Part shown: positions 26,013 through 35,061 of the stretch, in pieces
Layout: every line of letters starts with the position of its first letter
How positions within the stretch are numbered: position 1 is the stretch's first letter
Assembly (NCBI GenBank): GCA_013374015.1
Contig: BLLL01000003.1
Coordinates: 62,001-126,000, forward strand
DNA length: 64,000 nucleotides
Direction of reading: 5' to 3'
Origin: Candidatus Desulfovibrio kirbyi
GTDB taxonomy: Bacteria; Desulfobacterota; Desulfovibrionia; Desulfovibrionales; Desulfovibrionaceae
Notes under the pieces: model-generated
Seen by the model: only the letters and a program-made list of their open reading frames with translations
What the model was told of the DNA's origin: nothing
Databases searched by the model: none
Position numbers and translations under genes: made by a program

Positions 26013-28004
26013 ATGGCAAAACATAAAAATTCAAGATATTATCGAGCTGATTACGCCAATGCTGAAGAACAGCTAATGCGTAAGCATGTAATCAGTCAAC
26101 CTCTTTTGCCATTGTATGAAGCTATTCATAATGCAATTCATGCTTCTCAAGAAAATAATATCAAAGATATTCAGATAAATATTGAAATATTGAGGTCAGA
26201 ACAAGCACTCAGCCAAGAATTTGGCAATATAAACGAAATAATTATTACCGATCACGGCATCGGATTTAATGATGAGAAATGCTTGTCCTTTTTCCAGTTG
26301 TTTACCCAAGACAAAAAAGCAAAGTTTAATAGCAAGGGTATAGGAAGGTTGGCATTCTTTTCATCTTTTTTCAATGTTGAAATTCATAGTATATATAATG
26401 AGAATGGAAAACAGCGTGAACGTAAGTTCAATCTAACTATTGACAGCATAGGGACAGAGGACATTTCTAAATCTGAAGAAGTATCAGGGAAACAAAATTT
26501 TACAAAAATCCGTATTTATAGCATTAAACCTGAATTTCAAAAAAATTATACAATTTCACAAGAGGCAATTATCTTGCGATTGAAAGAATACTTTGCCGCG
26601 TCAATTCTTTCATCAAATTCTTTGACATTTAATATTAATGATTGCTCTGTGAATACTGTAATAAATAAATCAATCTATCAATCGTCACAACTGATTGGTT
26701 TTACAATTAAAGGTCAACATTTCAATCAATATTATATACGAAATAAATCAAGAACTGGAAAGCACTATATCAGCCTTGCAGCTAGTGGCAGAAGCGTTGT
26801 CGAACATGACATTAAATTTTTATCCAGTGCAAAGATACCTGATGAAAATGATAAATTTTATCTTATTGCACTCATAACATCAGATTTTCTTGATACATCT
26901 GTTGATGCGACAAGAACAAATTTTAATGGTATTCCTGAAAAGTCTGACGAAATAATTAATAGGATTTCTATAGAAGATATTATCAATACATCATTACAAC
27001 AAATACGCGATTTTTTGAAGTCATTAAATCCTGAAATAATGAATTCAAATACTACCACTATCAAGAATGTTGTTGAAGATATGCCGCATTTGTCTTTTGT
27101 TGCCGACAAACAGAAAATTATTGATTCTATTCCACTGTATTCAAGCCCAGAACATATCCGCAGTGTATTTGTTCATGAGTATGCAAAAGAGCAAGTACAG
27201 GCTATTAACTATGTTCGCAATACAGCAAATAAATATGAACAGAAAGGCCCGCCGAATTTTGAAGAATTTCTACGCAAAGAATCAGGCCGGTTAGGAGAAT
27301 ATTCAAAGCTGAACCATGCACATTTAGCCACATATATCATGTACAGAGAGCATGTTTTGAATCTCTTTTCACAATTTCTCAAGGTGCAGAATAATGAAAA
27401 ATATGCTCCTGAACACATTTTGCATAGCTTGATATTCCCCATACGGGAAGACAGTGACTCACATGAGTCAGATTACATTAAACATAATTTATGGCTTATT
27501 GACGACAGATATTCTGCGTACGCCTATCTTGCTTCTGACAGAAAAGAAGGCGCAATATCTGAAACCAAGAGTCAGCCTGATGATAAAAGATACGACATTT
27601 TTGCTGTTTACGAAGACCCTGCCGGCCATGCTGCGCAGAATGTATTCTTGATTGAATTAAAACAAACACATAAACCGCTATCTGAGGACAATGATCCTGT
27701 ACAACAGTTGATTGATTATGCCATTAGAATAAAGAATGGCAAATTGGATAAGCAAGATGGCGGACGGATAAATATTACAGATTCTACACAGTATTACGGA
27801 ATTGTCCTTTGCGACATACACAATCAATATTTCAAAGATTTTTTAATACCAAAGCACTCTTTGAAAAAGCGCAGTGATGGAAAATCTTATTTTACTCTAG
27901 CAGTGCATGAAACCTGCTTCATTGAAGTTACAAATTATGAAAATCTTCTTGAAATAACAAGACAACGCAACAAAATTTTCCTCGATAAATTGAAAGGATG
28001 CTAA
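26013..28004 (+). CDS. GHKL (Hsp90/MutL-like) ATPase fused to a probable PD-(D/E)XK nuclease
   Basis: The N-terminal domain carries the Bergerat fold: E36 and N40 in YEAIHNAIHAS, D80-x-G82-x-G84 in TDHGIGF, and KGIGRLAFFSSF (108-119). The middle (about 200-430) is a long unassigned region. The C-terminal part has NLWLIDDRYSAYAYLASDR and then D528 (RYDIF) and E548-L-K550 (FLIELKQ), matching a D-x(n)-ExK nuclease core, followed by DPVQQLIDYA. This resembles GHKL proteins that end in a restriction-type nuclease. The 663-residue gene is AT-rich, starts after AGGA, and ends 2 bases before the Mod ATG. It is the likely effector of the island. Confidence 0.75.
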   Translation: MAKHKNSRYYRADYANAEEQLMRKHVISQPLLPLYEAIHNAIHASQENNIKDIQINIEILRSEQALSQEFGNINEIIITDHGIGFNDEKCLSFFQLFTQDKKAKFNSKGIGRLAFFSSFFNVEIHSIYNENGKQRERKFNLTIDSIGTEDISKSEEVSGKQNFTKIRIYSIKPEFQKNYTISQEAIILRLKEYFAASILSSNSLTFNINDCSVNTVINKSIYQSSQLIGFTIKGQHFNQYYIRNKSRTGKHYISLAASGRSVVEHDIKFLSSAKIPDENDKFYLIALITSDFLDTSVDATRTNFNGIPEKSDEIINRISIEDIINTSLQQIRDFLKSLNPEIMNSNTTTIKNVVEDMPHLSFVADKQKIIDSIPLYSSPEHIRSVFVHEYAKEQVQAINYVRNTANKYEQKGPPNFEEFLRKESGRLGEYSKLNHAHLATYIMYREHVLNLFSQFLKVQNNEKYAPEHILHSLIFPIREDSDSHESDYIKHNLWLIDDRYSAYAYLASDRKEGAISETKSQPDDKRYDIFAVYEDPAGHAAQNVFLIELKQTHKPLSEDNDPVQQLIDYAIRIKNGKLDKQDGGRINITDSTQYYGIVLCDIHNQYFKDFLIPKHSLKKRSDGKSYFTLAVHETCFIEVTNYENLLEITRQRNKIFLDKLKGC

Positions 28005-28006
28005 TC

Positions 28007-29869
28007 ATGCCTACTCAGCAAAAACTGCCAATAGTCACGCCCAACGAAAAAGTTGAGGATATGGTCTTTGAACTGCCCTCTCCAAGCCCTATTAAAGGCT
28101 TTCCCGAACTACGCTGGGCGGGCAAGCGTCCTTTTGCTTCCACGCATTATTATCCGGCGCAACTCAAAGAGAGATACGGCGATCCGGTTGATGGCTGGAT
28201 GAACCGCATCTATTGGGGCGACAATTTGCAGGTGATGAGCCATTTGCTCCAAGAGTTTCGCGGCAAGGTTGACATGGTGTATATTGACCCGCCGTTTGAT
28301 TCTAAAGCTGAATATAAAAAGACTATTTCACTTAAAGGGAAAAGTATTGATAATGATTTGAGTTCATTCGAGGAAAAACAATACACTGACTTATGGAGCA
28401 ATGACGAATATTTGCAATTTATTTACGAGCGACTAATATTACTGAAAGAATTGCTAAGTAATGCTGGTTGTATTTATTTACATTGTGATTATAGAAAATC
28501 ACATGAACTAAGATGTCTTTTAGATGAAATCTTTGGAAAAAATTGTTTTATGAATTCTATTGTTTGGATGTTCAACACAAGAAGTTCAATTAAAAGTTCG
28601 TGGAAAAGAAGCCATCATGATATTCTGTTTTATAAAAAATTACAAAATCCAATTTTTAATTGGAATCATGAAATGGTAATCGAAGAATTATCAGAGGCAA
28701 CAATTAAAAAATATAGACTTGAAGATGAAAATGGTAAATATCGGCTAAATGGAAGAAATATTGTCGATAGCCCAATTAAAAGTGCAAAAGATGTTGACCA
28801 TGAATGGGAAATTAAGCATCCTGAGCTTGTTGTTCGCGATTATTTACGTGATGGTAAAGTTGCAAATGATTTTTTCTTTATTAATATAGAAAACCAAGCA
28901 TCAAATATAAGAACAAATTATCCGACACAAAAGCCTGAAGAATTACTCTATAAGTTACTTTCTGCATCTACAAAGCAAAATTCAATAGTTCTAGACTGCT
29001 TCATGGGTTCAGGCACTGCCCAAGCCGTTGCCATGAAACTGGGGCGACGATTTATAGGCGCAGATATCAATCTTGGAGCAATTCAGACTACGACCAAGCG
29101 TTTGAACAGAATCATTGCCGAGAAGAAACGCGAGCAACCCAAACTTTCCGGCGATGACAAACTATACCTTAATTTTGAGGTCTATAACGTCAATAACTAT
29201 GACGTATTTCGCAATCCGGTTCAGGCGCGTGACCTGCTCATTCAGACCCTTGAAATTGATCCTCTCGAATCAACGGACGTGTTTGACGGCATGAAGGATG
29301 GCTACAAAGTCAAGATCATGCCCGTCAACCGTATTGCCTCCCGCGCCGACCTCAATTCCATTATCTCCGGCATCAATTACCGTGAACTGGACAAAGCCAT
29401 CGAAACTGCTCCCGGCAAGCCAGCCGACAAGATCAAGCTTGTATGCATGGGCCATGAGCCCGATTTGGCAGCGCAACTCAAAATGGACATCGGGGCGCAA
29501 TATCGCCTTGAGGTTGAGGTGGTGGATATACTCAGGGACAGAACCGACCTGATCTTCAAATATGACTCAGAGGCCAAAATTGTCAAAAAAGGCACAGCCC
29601 TTGTCATCAAGCAGTTTTACCCCCGCAATCTGCTTCAGAAATTGTCCATACTGGATGATAACGTCAACGACTGGCGCGAACTTGTGGAAACCGTTGCCAT
29701 TGACTGGAATTACAACGGCGAAGTTCTTCAGCCCGCCGTGTACGACTGTCCAGGCAAAAATGAGCTTGTCAAAGGACAGTACCCGATACCGGCTGATCAC
29801 GGCCTGATTCGCGTCAAGATTACCGACCTCCTTTCTGAAAGTCTGGAACAGACGGTGGAGTTTGAATAA
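28007..29869 (+). CDS. mod: Type III-like adenine-specific DNA methyltransferase (Mod)
   Basis: Mod methylates N6-adenine at its recognition site to protect host DNA and confers specificity on the partner Res. The order of motifs is beta class: catalytic DPPF (94-97, VYIDPPFDS) comes first and the SAM-binding FMGSG (about 331-335) later, with the target-recognition region between them. The chosen ATG has AAAGGA 8 bases upstream. An ATG three codons earlier overlaps the previous gene. The central DNA (about 28,310-28,990) is markedly more AT-rich than both flanks, as if the specificity domain had been exchanged. The stop overlaps the Res start (TAATG). Confidence 0.92.
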   Translation: MPTQQKLPIVTPNEKVEDMVFELPSPSPIKGFPELRWAGKRPFASTHYYPAQLKERYGDPVDGWMNRIYWGDNLQVMSHLLQEFRGKVDMVYIDPPFDSKAEYKKTISLKGKSIDNDLSSFEEKQYTDLWSNDEYLQFIYERLILLKELLSNAGCIYLHCDYRKSHELRCLLDEIFGKNCFMNSIVWMFNTRSSIKSSWKRSHHDILFYKKLQNPIFNWNHEMVIEELSEATIKKYRLEDENGKYRLNGRNIVDSPIKSAKDVDHEWEIKHPELVVRDYLRDGKVANDFFFINIENQASNIRTNYPTQKPEELLYKLLSASTKQNSIVLDCFMGSGTAQAVAMKLGRRFIGADINLGAIQTTTKRLNRIIAEKKREQPKLSGDDKLYLNFEVYNVNNYDVFRNPVQARDLLIQTLEIDPLESTDVFDGMKDGYKVKIMPVNRIASRADLNSIISGINYRELDKAIETAPGKPADKIKLVCMGHEPDLAAQLKMDIGAQYRLEVEVVDILRDRTDLIFKYDSEAKIVKKGTALVIKQFYPRNLLQKLSILDDNVNDWRELVETVAIDWNYNGEVLQPAVYDCPGKNELVKGQYPIPADHGLIRVKITDLLSESLEQTVEFE

Positions 29870-32523
29870 TGTCCAAAGTCCGCGCCCGCAAGACCACTAA
29901 AGCTGCTTCCGCCGTTAGCCTTGACGCCACGTTTTTCCGTGAGCTTCGCCGTTTTTATACCGACAATCGCGGCAGTATTCGCTCTCATTACCGGCTTCTG
30001 ACCAAAACCATTCTGGACTACAACGACCCAGATCCGCGAAAATCCCGTGTTAAAAAATTTTTGCGCCAGCCGCAGTATGAAGCTCTGGAGATGTATATTT
30101 TTCTGAAGGAGTATCTCAAATTGCGCCCAGTGCATGAGACTTTTGCCGACTGGTACGCCAAGAGAAACGGCTTTGAAAAAAGAGGCCAAGTAACCGGCCT
30201 GTCCGGGCAGACCGCCTTGTCGGATGACTTTGTTTTCAATAAGGACGCATACGAGGCGATCTTCAAGAAGATGCGGGCCGCAGAGCAGATTTACCCAAAC
30301 TACATTTTCGCGCTCACTATGGGAGTCGGCAAAACCCTGCTCATGGCCACATGCATTTTCTATGAATTTATTCTGGCGAACAAATTTCCTGATGATCCGC
30401 TCTATTGCCACAATACCCTGATTTTTGCGCCCGACAAGACCGTTCTCCAGTCTTTGCGCGAGATTGAAGGCTTTGATTACAGTAAGGTGTTGCCTCCAGA
30501 CCAAGCCAAATGGCTTCAGGCCAATATATCTCTCCATTACCTTGATGAAGCGGGTGTAACGCTCAATGTTCTCAATAACTCAAAATATAATTTGATTATC
30601 TCCAACACACAAAAAATTATTCTGAAGCGTAAATCAGCCCTTCCAACTGCCGCAGAACAACTGTTTATTGATTCTGCCCTTGAAAAGACTGATAAAAAAG
30701 ACGTGTATAACGACGTTGCTGATTTATATGGCAACGATAGCCCGGAGAGTGAACAGGAGCTTGCGGTCAATCAGCGTTTCCTCAAACTTAGGGGACTGGA
30801 ACAGCTTGGAGTATATGTTGATGAAGCGCATCATGCTTTTGGCGACAAATTGAGTCAGGATATGCAGGATACCAAAAAGGAAACATCTCTGCGCTTTACC
30901 ATCAATGCTCTTGCCCAGGGACTAAAAAGCAACGCCAGCAAAATGGTTGCTTGCTATAACTATACCGGGACGCCATACGTCAAGAACGAGGTATTGCCTG
31001 AAGTAGTCTATGCGTACAGTCTGAATGACGCTATCAGGAATAACTATCTGAAGACATTGAAACTCCATAAGTACACAAATTCGCGTGGCAAGGAATTTGT
31101 AAAGGCCGTTATTGAGCATTTCGGACAAAAATTTGGTGATACAAAGCTGGAGGGAATGCTCCCCAAACTGGCCTTCTTCAGCCCTGACATTAAGGATGCC
31201 AATGAAAATTTGCGTCCTTTGCTGGAAAATATTATGCGGGAGAATGACATTCCGGTGAATCGGCTTCTGATCAATGTAGGCGATGAGTCCATCACCACCA
31301 ATGACGACATCAAAGCCTTCAACCAGCTTGATAGCCCACAATCGCAAAAACAGTTTATCATCCTTGTCAATAAGGGCAAAGAGGGTTGGAACTGCCGCTC
31401 TCTTTGTGGCGTTGCCATGTTCCGCAAGCCGAAATCAAAAATCTTTGTACTTCAAGCGTCCATGCGTTGTCTGCGGGCCATAGGCGACAAGCAAGAGGAA
31501 GGCCAGGTCTATCTTTCCGAAGAAAATGGCAGCATTCTGGATGACGAGCTGCAACAGAACTTCCGGCTGAATACCGATGAACTGCAAAAACTCAAGTCAG
31601 ATAAAATACCCTATGAGATTCGTGTTCTGAAAAAGAAAAGCCTCAAACTGACACAAGTGCGGCATTTGTATAAACGGCAGGACAAAGTTCTCAATGATAA
31701 GGTAATCTTTAATTCTGATACTTGGAATGTTGAGCCGTATAAGCTCATTCATACCGAGCAGAAGGCCACACTCCAGCCGAGGAGTAAAAGGGGGCCGGAG
31801 TTTTCAGAGGACATCAGCCACATGAAAGAACGGCGTACTTGGACGCCTTATACATTGACGGCTGAAATTGCACGATACCTTTGTGAGTCTCCGTTGAAAA
31901 TTGAAGCTATTCTTACAGAGAGCCAAGAAGGAATTGACGCCATTATTGAGCTTGTAAATGAATATAATGAATTGCTCTATGATAAAGTAATTCCTTTGCT
32001 GTTTACTACGCTGTATGATATAACAAGCTTTGAACAAAAAGAAGAACATGAAATAGAGCTTGTTAAAACGCCTGAGCAGGGATTTTTTACTGTTCTTGGC
32101 GATCCTGAAAAAACACAATCATTCAATGACTGGATAAACGAAAAGCGCAAGGAGTCTGAAAAAAGTTTCCACCTTGACACATATTGTTTTGATTCATTCT
32201 CTGAACAGGATTTTTTCAAAAATGTCATTACCAAAACAGATGTGAAGGAAATATATTTCACTGGTATGCTCACGCACGGCCAAAGTGATTTTTTCATTAA
32301 CTATATTGATCCTGATACACACGCTGTACGAAGCTATTATCCAGATTTTCTCATTCTTACAAAAGAGAATGAATGGCTAGTGGTAGAGGTCAAGGCAAAC
32401 ATTGATATGGACGACCCTATTGTACAAGCCAAAAAAGCCTTTGCCGAGAAGATGCTTAGTGAGAACAAAATACGATATAAAATGATACCTCACGGTATCG
32501 CATCCACCACGACCATCTGTTAA
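29869..32523 (+). CDS. res: Type III-like restriction endonuclease subunit (Res)
   Basis: Res is an SF2 ATPase that, with Mod, cleaves DNA at unmethylated head-to-head sites. Motifs: Walker A in FALTMGVGKTLLMA (about 150-158), VDEAHHAF (DEAH at 318), YTGTPYV, and INVGDESITTNDD/ QASMRCLRAIGD in the second RecA lobe. The C-terminus has the nuclease core P825-D826 (YYPDFLIL) and E840-V-K842 (VVEVKAN). Length (884) is typical. It overlaps mod by one base and is the last gene of the island. The 3' quarter is more AT-rich than the 5' part. Confidence 0.93.
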   Translation: MSKVRARKTTKAASAVSLDATFFRELRRFYTDNRGSIRSHYRLLTKTILDYNDPDPRKSRVKKFLRQPQYEALEMYIFLKEYLKLRPVHETFADWYAKRNGFEKRGQVTGLSGQTALSDDFVFNKDAYEAIFKKMRAAEQIYPNYIFALTMGVGKTLLMATCIFYEFILANKFPDDPLYCHNTLIFAPDKTVLQSLREIEGFDYSKVLPPDQAKWLQANISLHYLDEAGVTLNVLNNSKYNLIISNTQKIILKRKSALPTAAEQLFIDSALEKTDKKDVYNDVADLYGNDSPESEQELAVNQRFLKLRGLEQLGVYVDEAHHAFGDKLSQDMQDTKKETSLRFTINALAQGLKSNASKMVACYNYTGTPYVKNEVLPEVVYAYSLNDAIRNNYLKTLKLHKYTNSRGKEFVKAVIEHFGQKFGDTKLEGMLPKLAFFSPDIKDANENLRPLLENIMRENDIPVNRLLINVGDESITTNDDIKAFNQLDSPQSQKQFIILVNKGKEGWNCRSLCGVAMFRKPKSKIFVLQASMRCLRAIGDKQEEGQVYLSEENGSILDDELQQNFRLNTDELQKLKSDKIPYEIRVLKKKSLKLTQVRHLYKRQDKVLNDKVIFNSDTWNVEPYKLIHTEQKATLQPRSKRGPEFSEDISHMKERRTWTPYTLTAEIARYLCESPLKIEAILTESQEGIDAIIELVNEYNELLYDKVIPLLFTTLYDITSFEQKEEHEIELVKTPEQGFFTVLGDPEKTQSFNDWINEKRKESEKSFHLDTYCFDSFSEQDFFKNVITKTDVKEIYFTGMLTHGQSDFFINYIDPDTHAVRSYYPDFLILTKENEWLVVEVKANIDMDDPIVQAKKAFAEKMLSENKIRYKMIPHGIASTTTIC

Positions 32524-32633
32524 GAAAATCCGGTGGCGTGTCAGACTAGCATTGGAGTCTAAACGAGAGTGTGGTTTATAGCCTTTCAAAAAATTTCAGA
32601 TATATATTACTTACTTGAGATTTCGTAAAATTC

Positions 32634-32662
32634 TGGACAATCACGCAGGATTTTATTATTTT
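32634..32662 (+). promoter_or_regulatory. Candidate promoter for the rpmF-plsX-fab operon
   Basis: TGGACA (32634-32639), 17-base spacer, TATTTT (32657-32662), about 84 bases before rpmF. The island-to-operon gap (32524-32745) holds no convincing gene. Confidence 0.4.
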
Positions 32663-32745
32663 GTCAACCTTTGCGGCGTTGCAGGCACTGCCGCCGCTGT
32701 TTGTTGCGTACAGAGCGCATTCCGAATCAGACAAAGGAAACTGTC

Positions 32746-32928
32746 ATGGCTGTTCAGCAAAATAAAAAATCCCGTTCACGTAAAGGGATGCGTCGTTCAC
32801 ACCACCATGTTGACACCCCGCCGGTCATCTATTGCTCGTGCGGCGAACCAAGGCTGCCGCACAGCGTTTGCCCGGCCTGCGGCATGTACAAAGGCCGCCG
32901 GATAGTTGCCAAGCCTGAAGCCGAGTAA
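32746..32928 (+). CDS. rpmF: 50S ribosomal protein L32, zinc form
   Basis: L32 sits in the large subunit near the peptidyl-transferase tail region. The 60-residue product starts MAVQQNKKSRSRKGMRRSHHH and has a four-Cys zinc ribbon (CSCGEPRLPHSVCPACG). AAAGGAAA precedes the ATG. Its stop overlaps the plsX start (TAATG), the common rpmF-plsX pairing that links ribosome and lipid synthesis. Confidence 0.95.
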   Translation: MAVQQNKKSRSRKGMRRSHHHVDTPPVIYCSCGEPRLPHSVCPACGMYKGRRIVAKPEAE

Positions 32929-33962
32929 TGAGTGAACGTCCCGTCATAGCCGTTGACGCCATGGGGGGAGACTTCGGGCCTTCTGTAATGGTTCCGGGTG
33001 TTCTTGAGGCTTGCCGTCTTTACGATCTGCATGTGAGCTTCGTGGGCGATACCGGAAGAATTGAAGCGGAAATTGTCAAAAACAAAACGGACGACATTCA
33101 TTTTGATATTGTCCATGCCGACGATGTGGTGCATATGAACGAAAAGCCTTCGGACATATTGCGCCGCAAAAAGAACGCCTCCATTCAGGTAGCCTGCCGT
33201 CTTGTCAAGGACGGCAGGGCAAACGCCGTTGTCAGCGCCGGGCATTCCGGGGCGTCAGTCGCCTGCGGCATGTTTATTATCGGACGGCTTCCCGGCGTTG
33301 AGCGCCCCGCGCTGGCGACCATGCTTCCTACGGAAAAAAAACCGGTGCTGGTACTGGATGTCGGCGCCAATGTTGACTGCCGTCCCTACCATCTTTTTCA
33401 GTTTGGACTCATGGGCGAGGCTTTCGCCCGTGACCTCATGGAATATGCCGCGCCCCGCGTAAGCCTGTTGAGCATAGGTGAAGAAGAAGGCAAGGGGAAT
33501 TCGCTGGTCAAAGAAGCCTATGATCTTCTCAAGATGGCACAAAACTTGAATTTTGTGGGCAATGCGGAAGGTCGCGATATTTTCACCGGAGTTCTGGATG
33601 TCGTGGTATGCGATGGTTTTGTGGGCAATGTTGTGCTGAAGCTGAGTGAAGGCATGGCGGATTCCCTGATTCGCATGTTCAAACATGCTTTCATGTCCGG
33701 CTTTTTGTCGGCTCTGGGCGGAATGCTGGCCAAAAACGCCTTCAAACAGTTTGCCCGGACTATTGATTATGCCGAATACGGAGGCGCGCCCCTGCTCGGT
33801 CTTCGGGATTTGGTCATTGTATGTCATGGCAGCTCCAATACCCGCGCCGTATGCAATGCTGTCAAAATGAGCGGCGATTTTGTGCGCAAGCAGGTCAATG
33901 CCCGTCTGGCCGAAATTATTCTTGCCAACGAAGAACTGACACGTTTTTCCCGCGCTATTTAA
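32928..33962 (+). CDS. plsX: Phosphate acyltransferase PlsX
   Basis: PlsX makes acyl-phosphate from acyl-ACP, the first step of the PlsX/PlsY phospholipid route. The 344-residue protein has AVDAMGGDFGPSVMVPG at the N-terminus, the VSAGHSGA loop, LDVGANVDCRPYHLFQFGLMG, and NFVGNAEGRDIFTGVLDVVVCDGFVGNVVLK, all typical of PlsX. It is translationally coupled to rpmF and lies just upstream of fabH. Confidence 0.97.
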   Translation: MSERPVIAVDAMGGDFGPSVMVPGVLEACRLYDLHVSFVGDTGRIEAEIVKNKTDDIHFDIVHADDVVHMNEKPSDILRRKKNASIQVACRLVKDGRANAVVSAGHSGASVACGMFIIGRLPGVERPALATMLPTEKKPVLVLDVGANVDCRPYHLFQFGLMGEAFARDLMEYAAPRVSLLSIGEEEGKGNSLVKEAYDLLKMAQNLNFVGNAEGRDIFTGVLDVVVCDGFVGNVVLKLSEGMADSLIRMFKHAFMSGFLSALGGMLAKNAFKQFARTIDYAEYGGAPLLGLRDLVIVCHGSSNTRAVCNAVKMSGDFVRKQVNARLAEIILANEELTRFSRAI

Positions 33963-33980
33963 CATGTGTGATACGCTGTT

Positions 33981-34973
33981 ATGAATCCTGTTTGCCGCAT
34001 ATATGCACTGAGCGCCCATGCGCCCCACAAAATTTTGACCAATGAGTATATGGCAGGCATTGCGGACACCAACAATGAGTGGATTGTTTCCCGTACCGGC
34101 ATCAGGGAGCGGCGTAAACTTGAAAAAACGCAAAATACCTCTGACCTTGCTCTGATTGCCGCTCGTGAGACGCTGCAAAAAACCGGCATGGAGGCCGATG
34201 CGCTGACGCATGTCATTACGGCGACATGCACGCCGGATATGCTTTCACCCTCTGTGGCCTGCATTTTGGCAGGGCATTTGAACGCGGGACAGGTTATGGC
34301 CTTTGACATCAGCGCAGCATGTTCCGGATTTCTGTACGGACTCTCTCTTTGTCGGAGCATTCTTGCCCATGAGGTTGACGCGCGCATTCTTTTTGTGTGT
34401 GCTGAAGCCCTGACCCGTCGCGTAAACTGGAACGATCGCAGCACCTGCGTGCTTTTTGGCGATGCTGCCTCGGCATGTGTATTGACAGGAGAATCCGCGG
34501 ATGCGCATGATTCGTCAGTGCTGGAAGATGTTATCTGCAAAAGCGATGGGGCGTTGAGCGATCTGATTACCGTAGGCGGCGGCACTGCCTGCAATTACAG
34601 GCTTGGCGATCAGGTGGACGAAAGATTTTTTCTTGCCATGCTGGGGCGGGATACTTATCGACACGCCGTGCGCCAGATGGCGCTCGTCTGTGAAGAAATT
34701 TTACAACGTAACGCTCTTACCGTTGAGAATGTGAATCTTTTTGTGCCGCATCAGGCCAATCTGCGGATTATTGAGGCAGTGGGCAGCCGTCTGCACATAA
34801 ACGGCGACCGTGTATTTACCAATGTGGACAAGTATGGAAACACCTCCGCCGCGTCCATTCCGCTTGCATTGAGCGAAGCTTTTGCCGCCGGCAGGGTGCG
34901 ACAGGGCGATCGTGTGTTACTGGCGGCTTTTGGCGCGGGGTTGACATGGTCAGCCGCCCTGTTGCGGTATTAA
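33981..34973 (+). CDS. fabH: 3-oxoacyl-ACP synthase III
   Basis: FabH condenses acetyl-CoA with malonyl-ACP to start fatty acid elongation. The 330-residue enzyme has the catalytic Cys114 in DISAACSGFLYGL, the His in FVPHQANLRI and the Asn in KYGNTSAASIP, plus EWIVSRTGIRERR near the N-terminus. It starts 18 bases after plsX without a strong ribosome site. Confidence 0.97.
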   Translation: MNPVCRIYALSAHAPHKILTNEYMAGIADTNNEWIVSRTGIRERRKLEKTQNTSDLALIAARETLQKTGMEADALTHVITATCTPDMLSPSVACILAGHLNAGQVMAFDISAACSGFLYGLSLCRSILAHEVDARILFVCAEALTRRVNWNDRSTCVLFGDAASACVLTGESADAHDSSVLEDVICKSDGALSDLITVGGGTACNYRLGDQVDERFFLAMLGRDTYRHAVRQMALVCEEILQRNALTVENVNLFVPHQANLRIIEAVGSRLHINGDRVFTNVDKYGNTSAASIPLALSEAFAAGRVRQGDRVLLAAFGAGLTWSAALLRY

Positions 34974-35000
34974 AAACTTTGATCATCCAGAGTATACGCA

Positions 35001-35029
35001 TTGAAATTTCAGAAAATATGTAGTATCCT
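35001..35029 (+). promoter_or_regulatory. Candidate internal promoter before fabG
   Basis: TTGAAA (35001-35006), 17-base spacer, TATCCT (35024-35029), in the 88-base fabH-fabG gap. It could uncouple fabG-acpP-fabF from the upstream genes. Confidence 0.35.
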
Positions 35030-35061
35030 GTGTTCTTCTGGCATTTGGAGAGATTAAAAAA

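Noticed and set aside
22243..32523. Prophage or integrative element
   Set aside because: No integrase, structural gene or attachment repeats are seen at either end.
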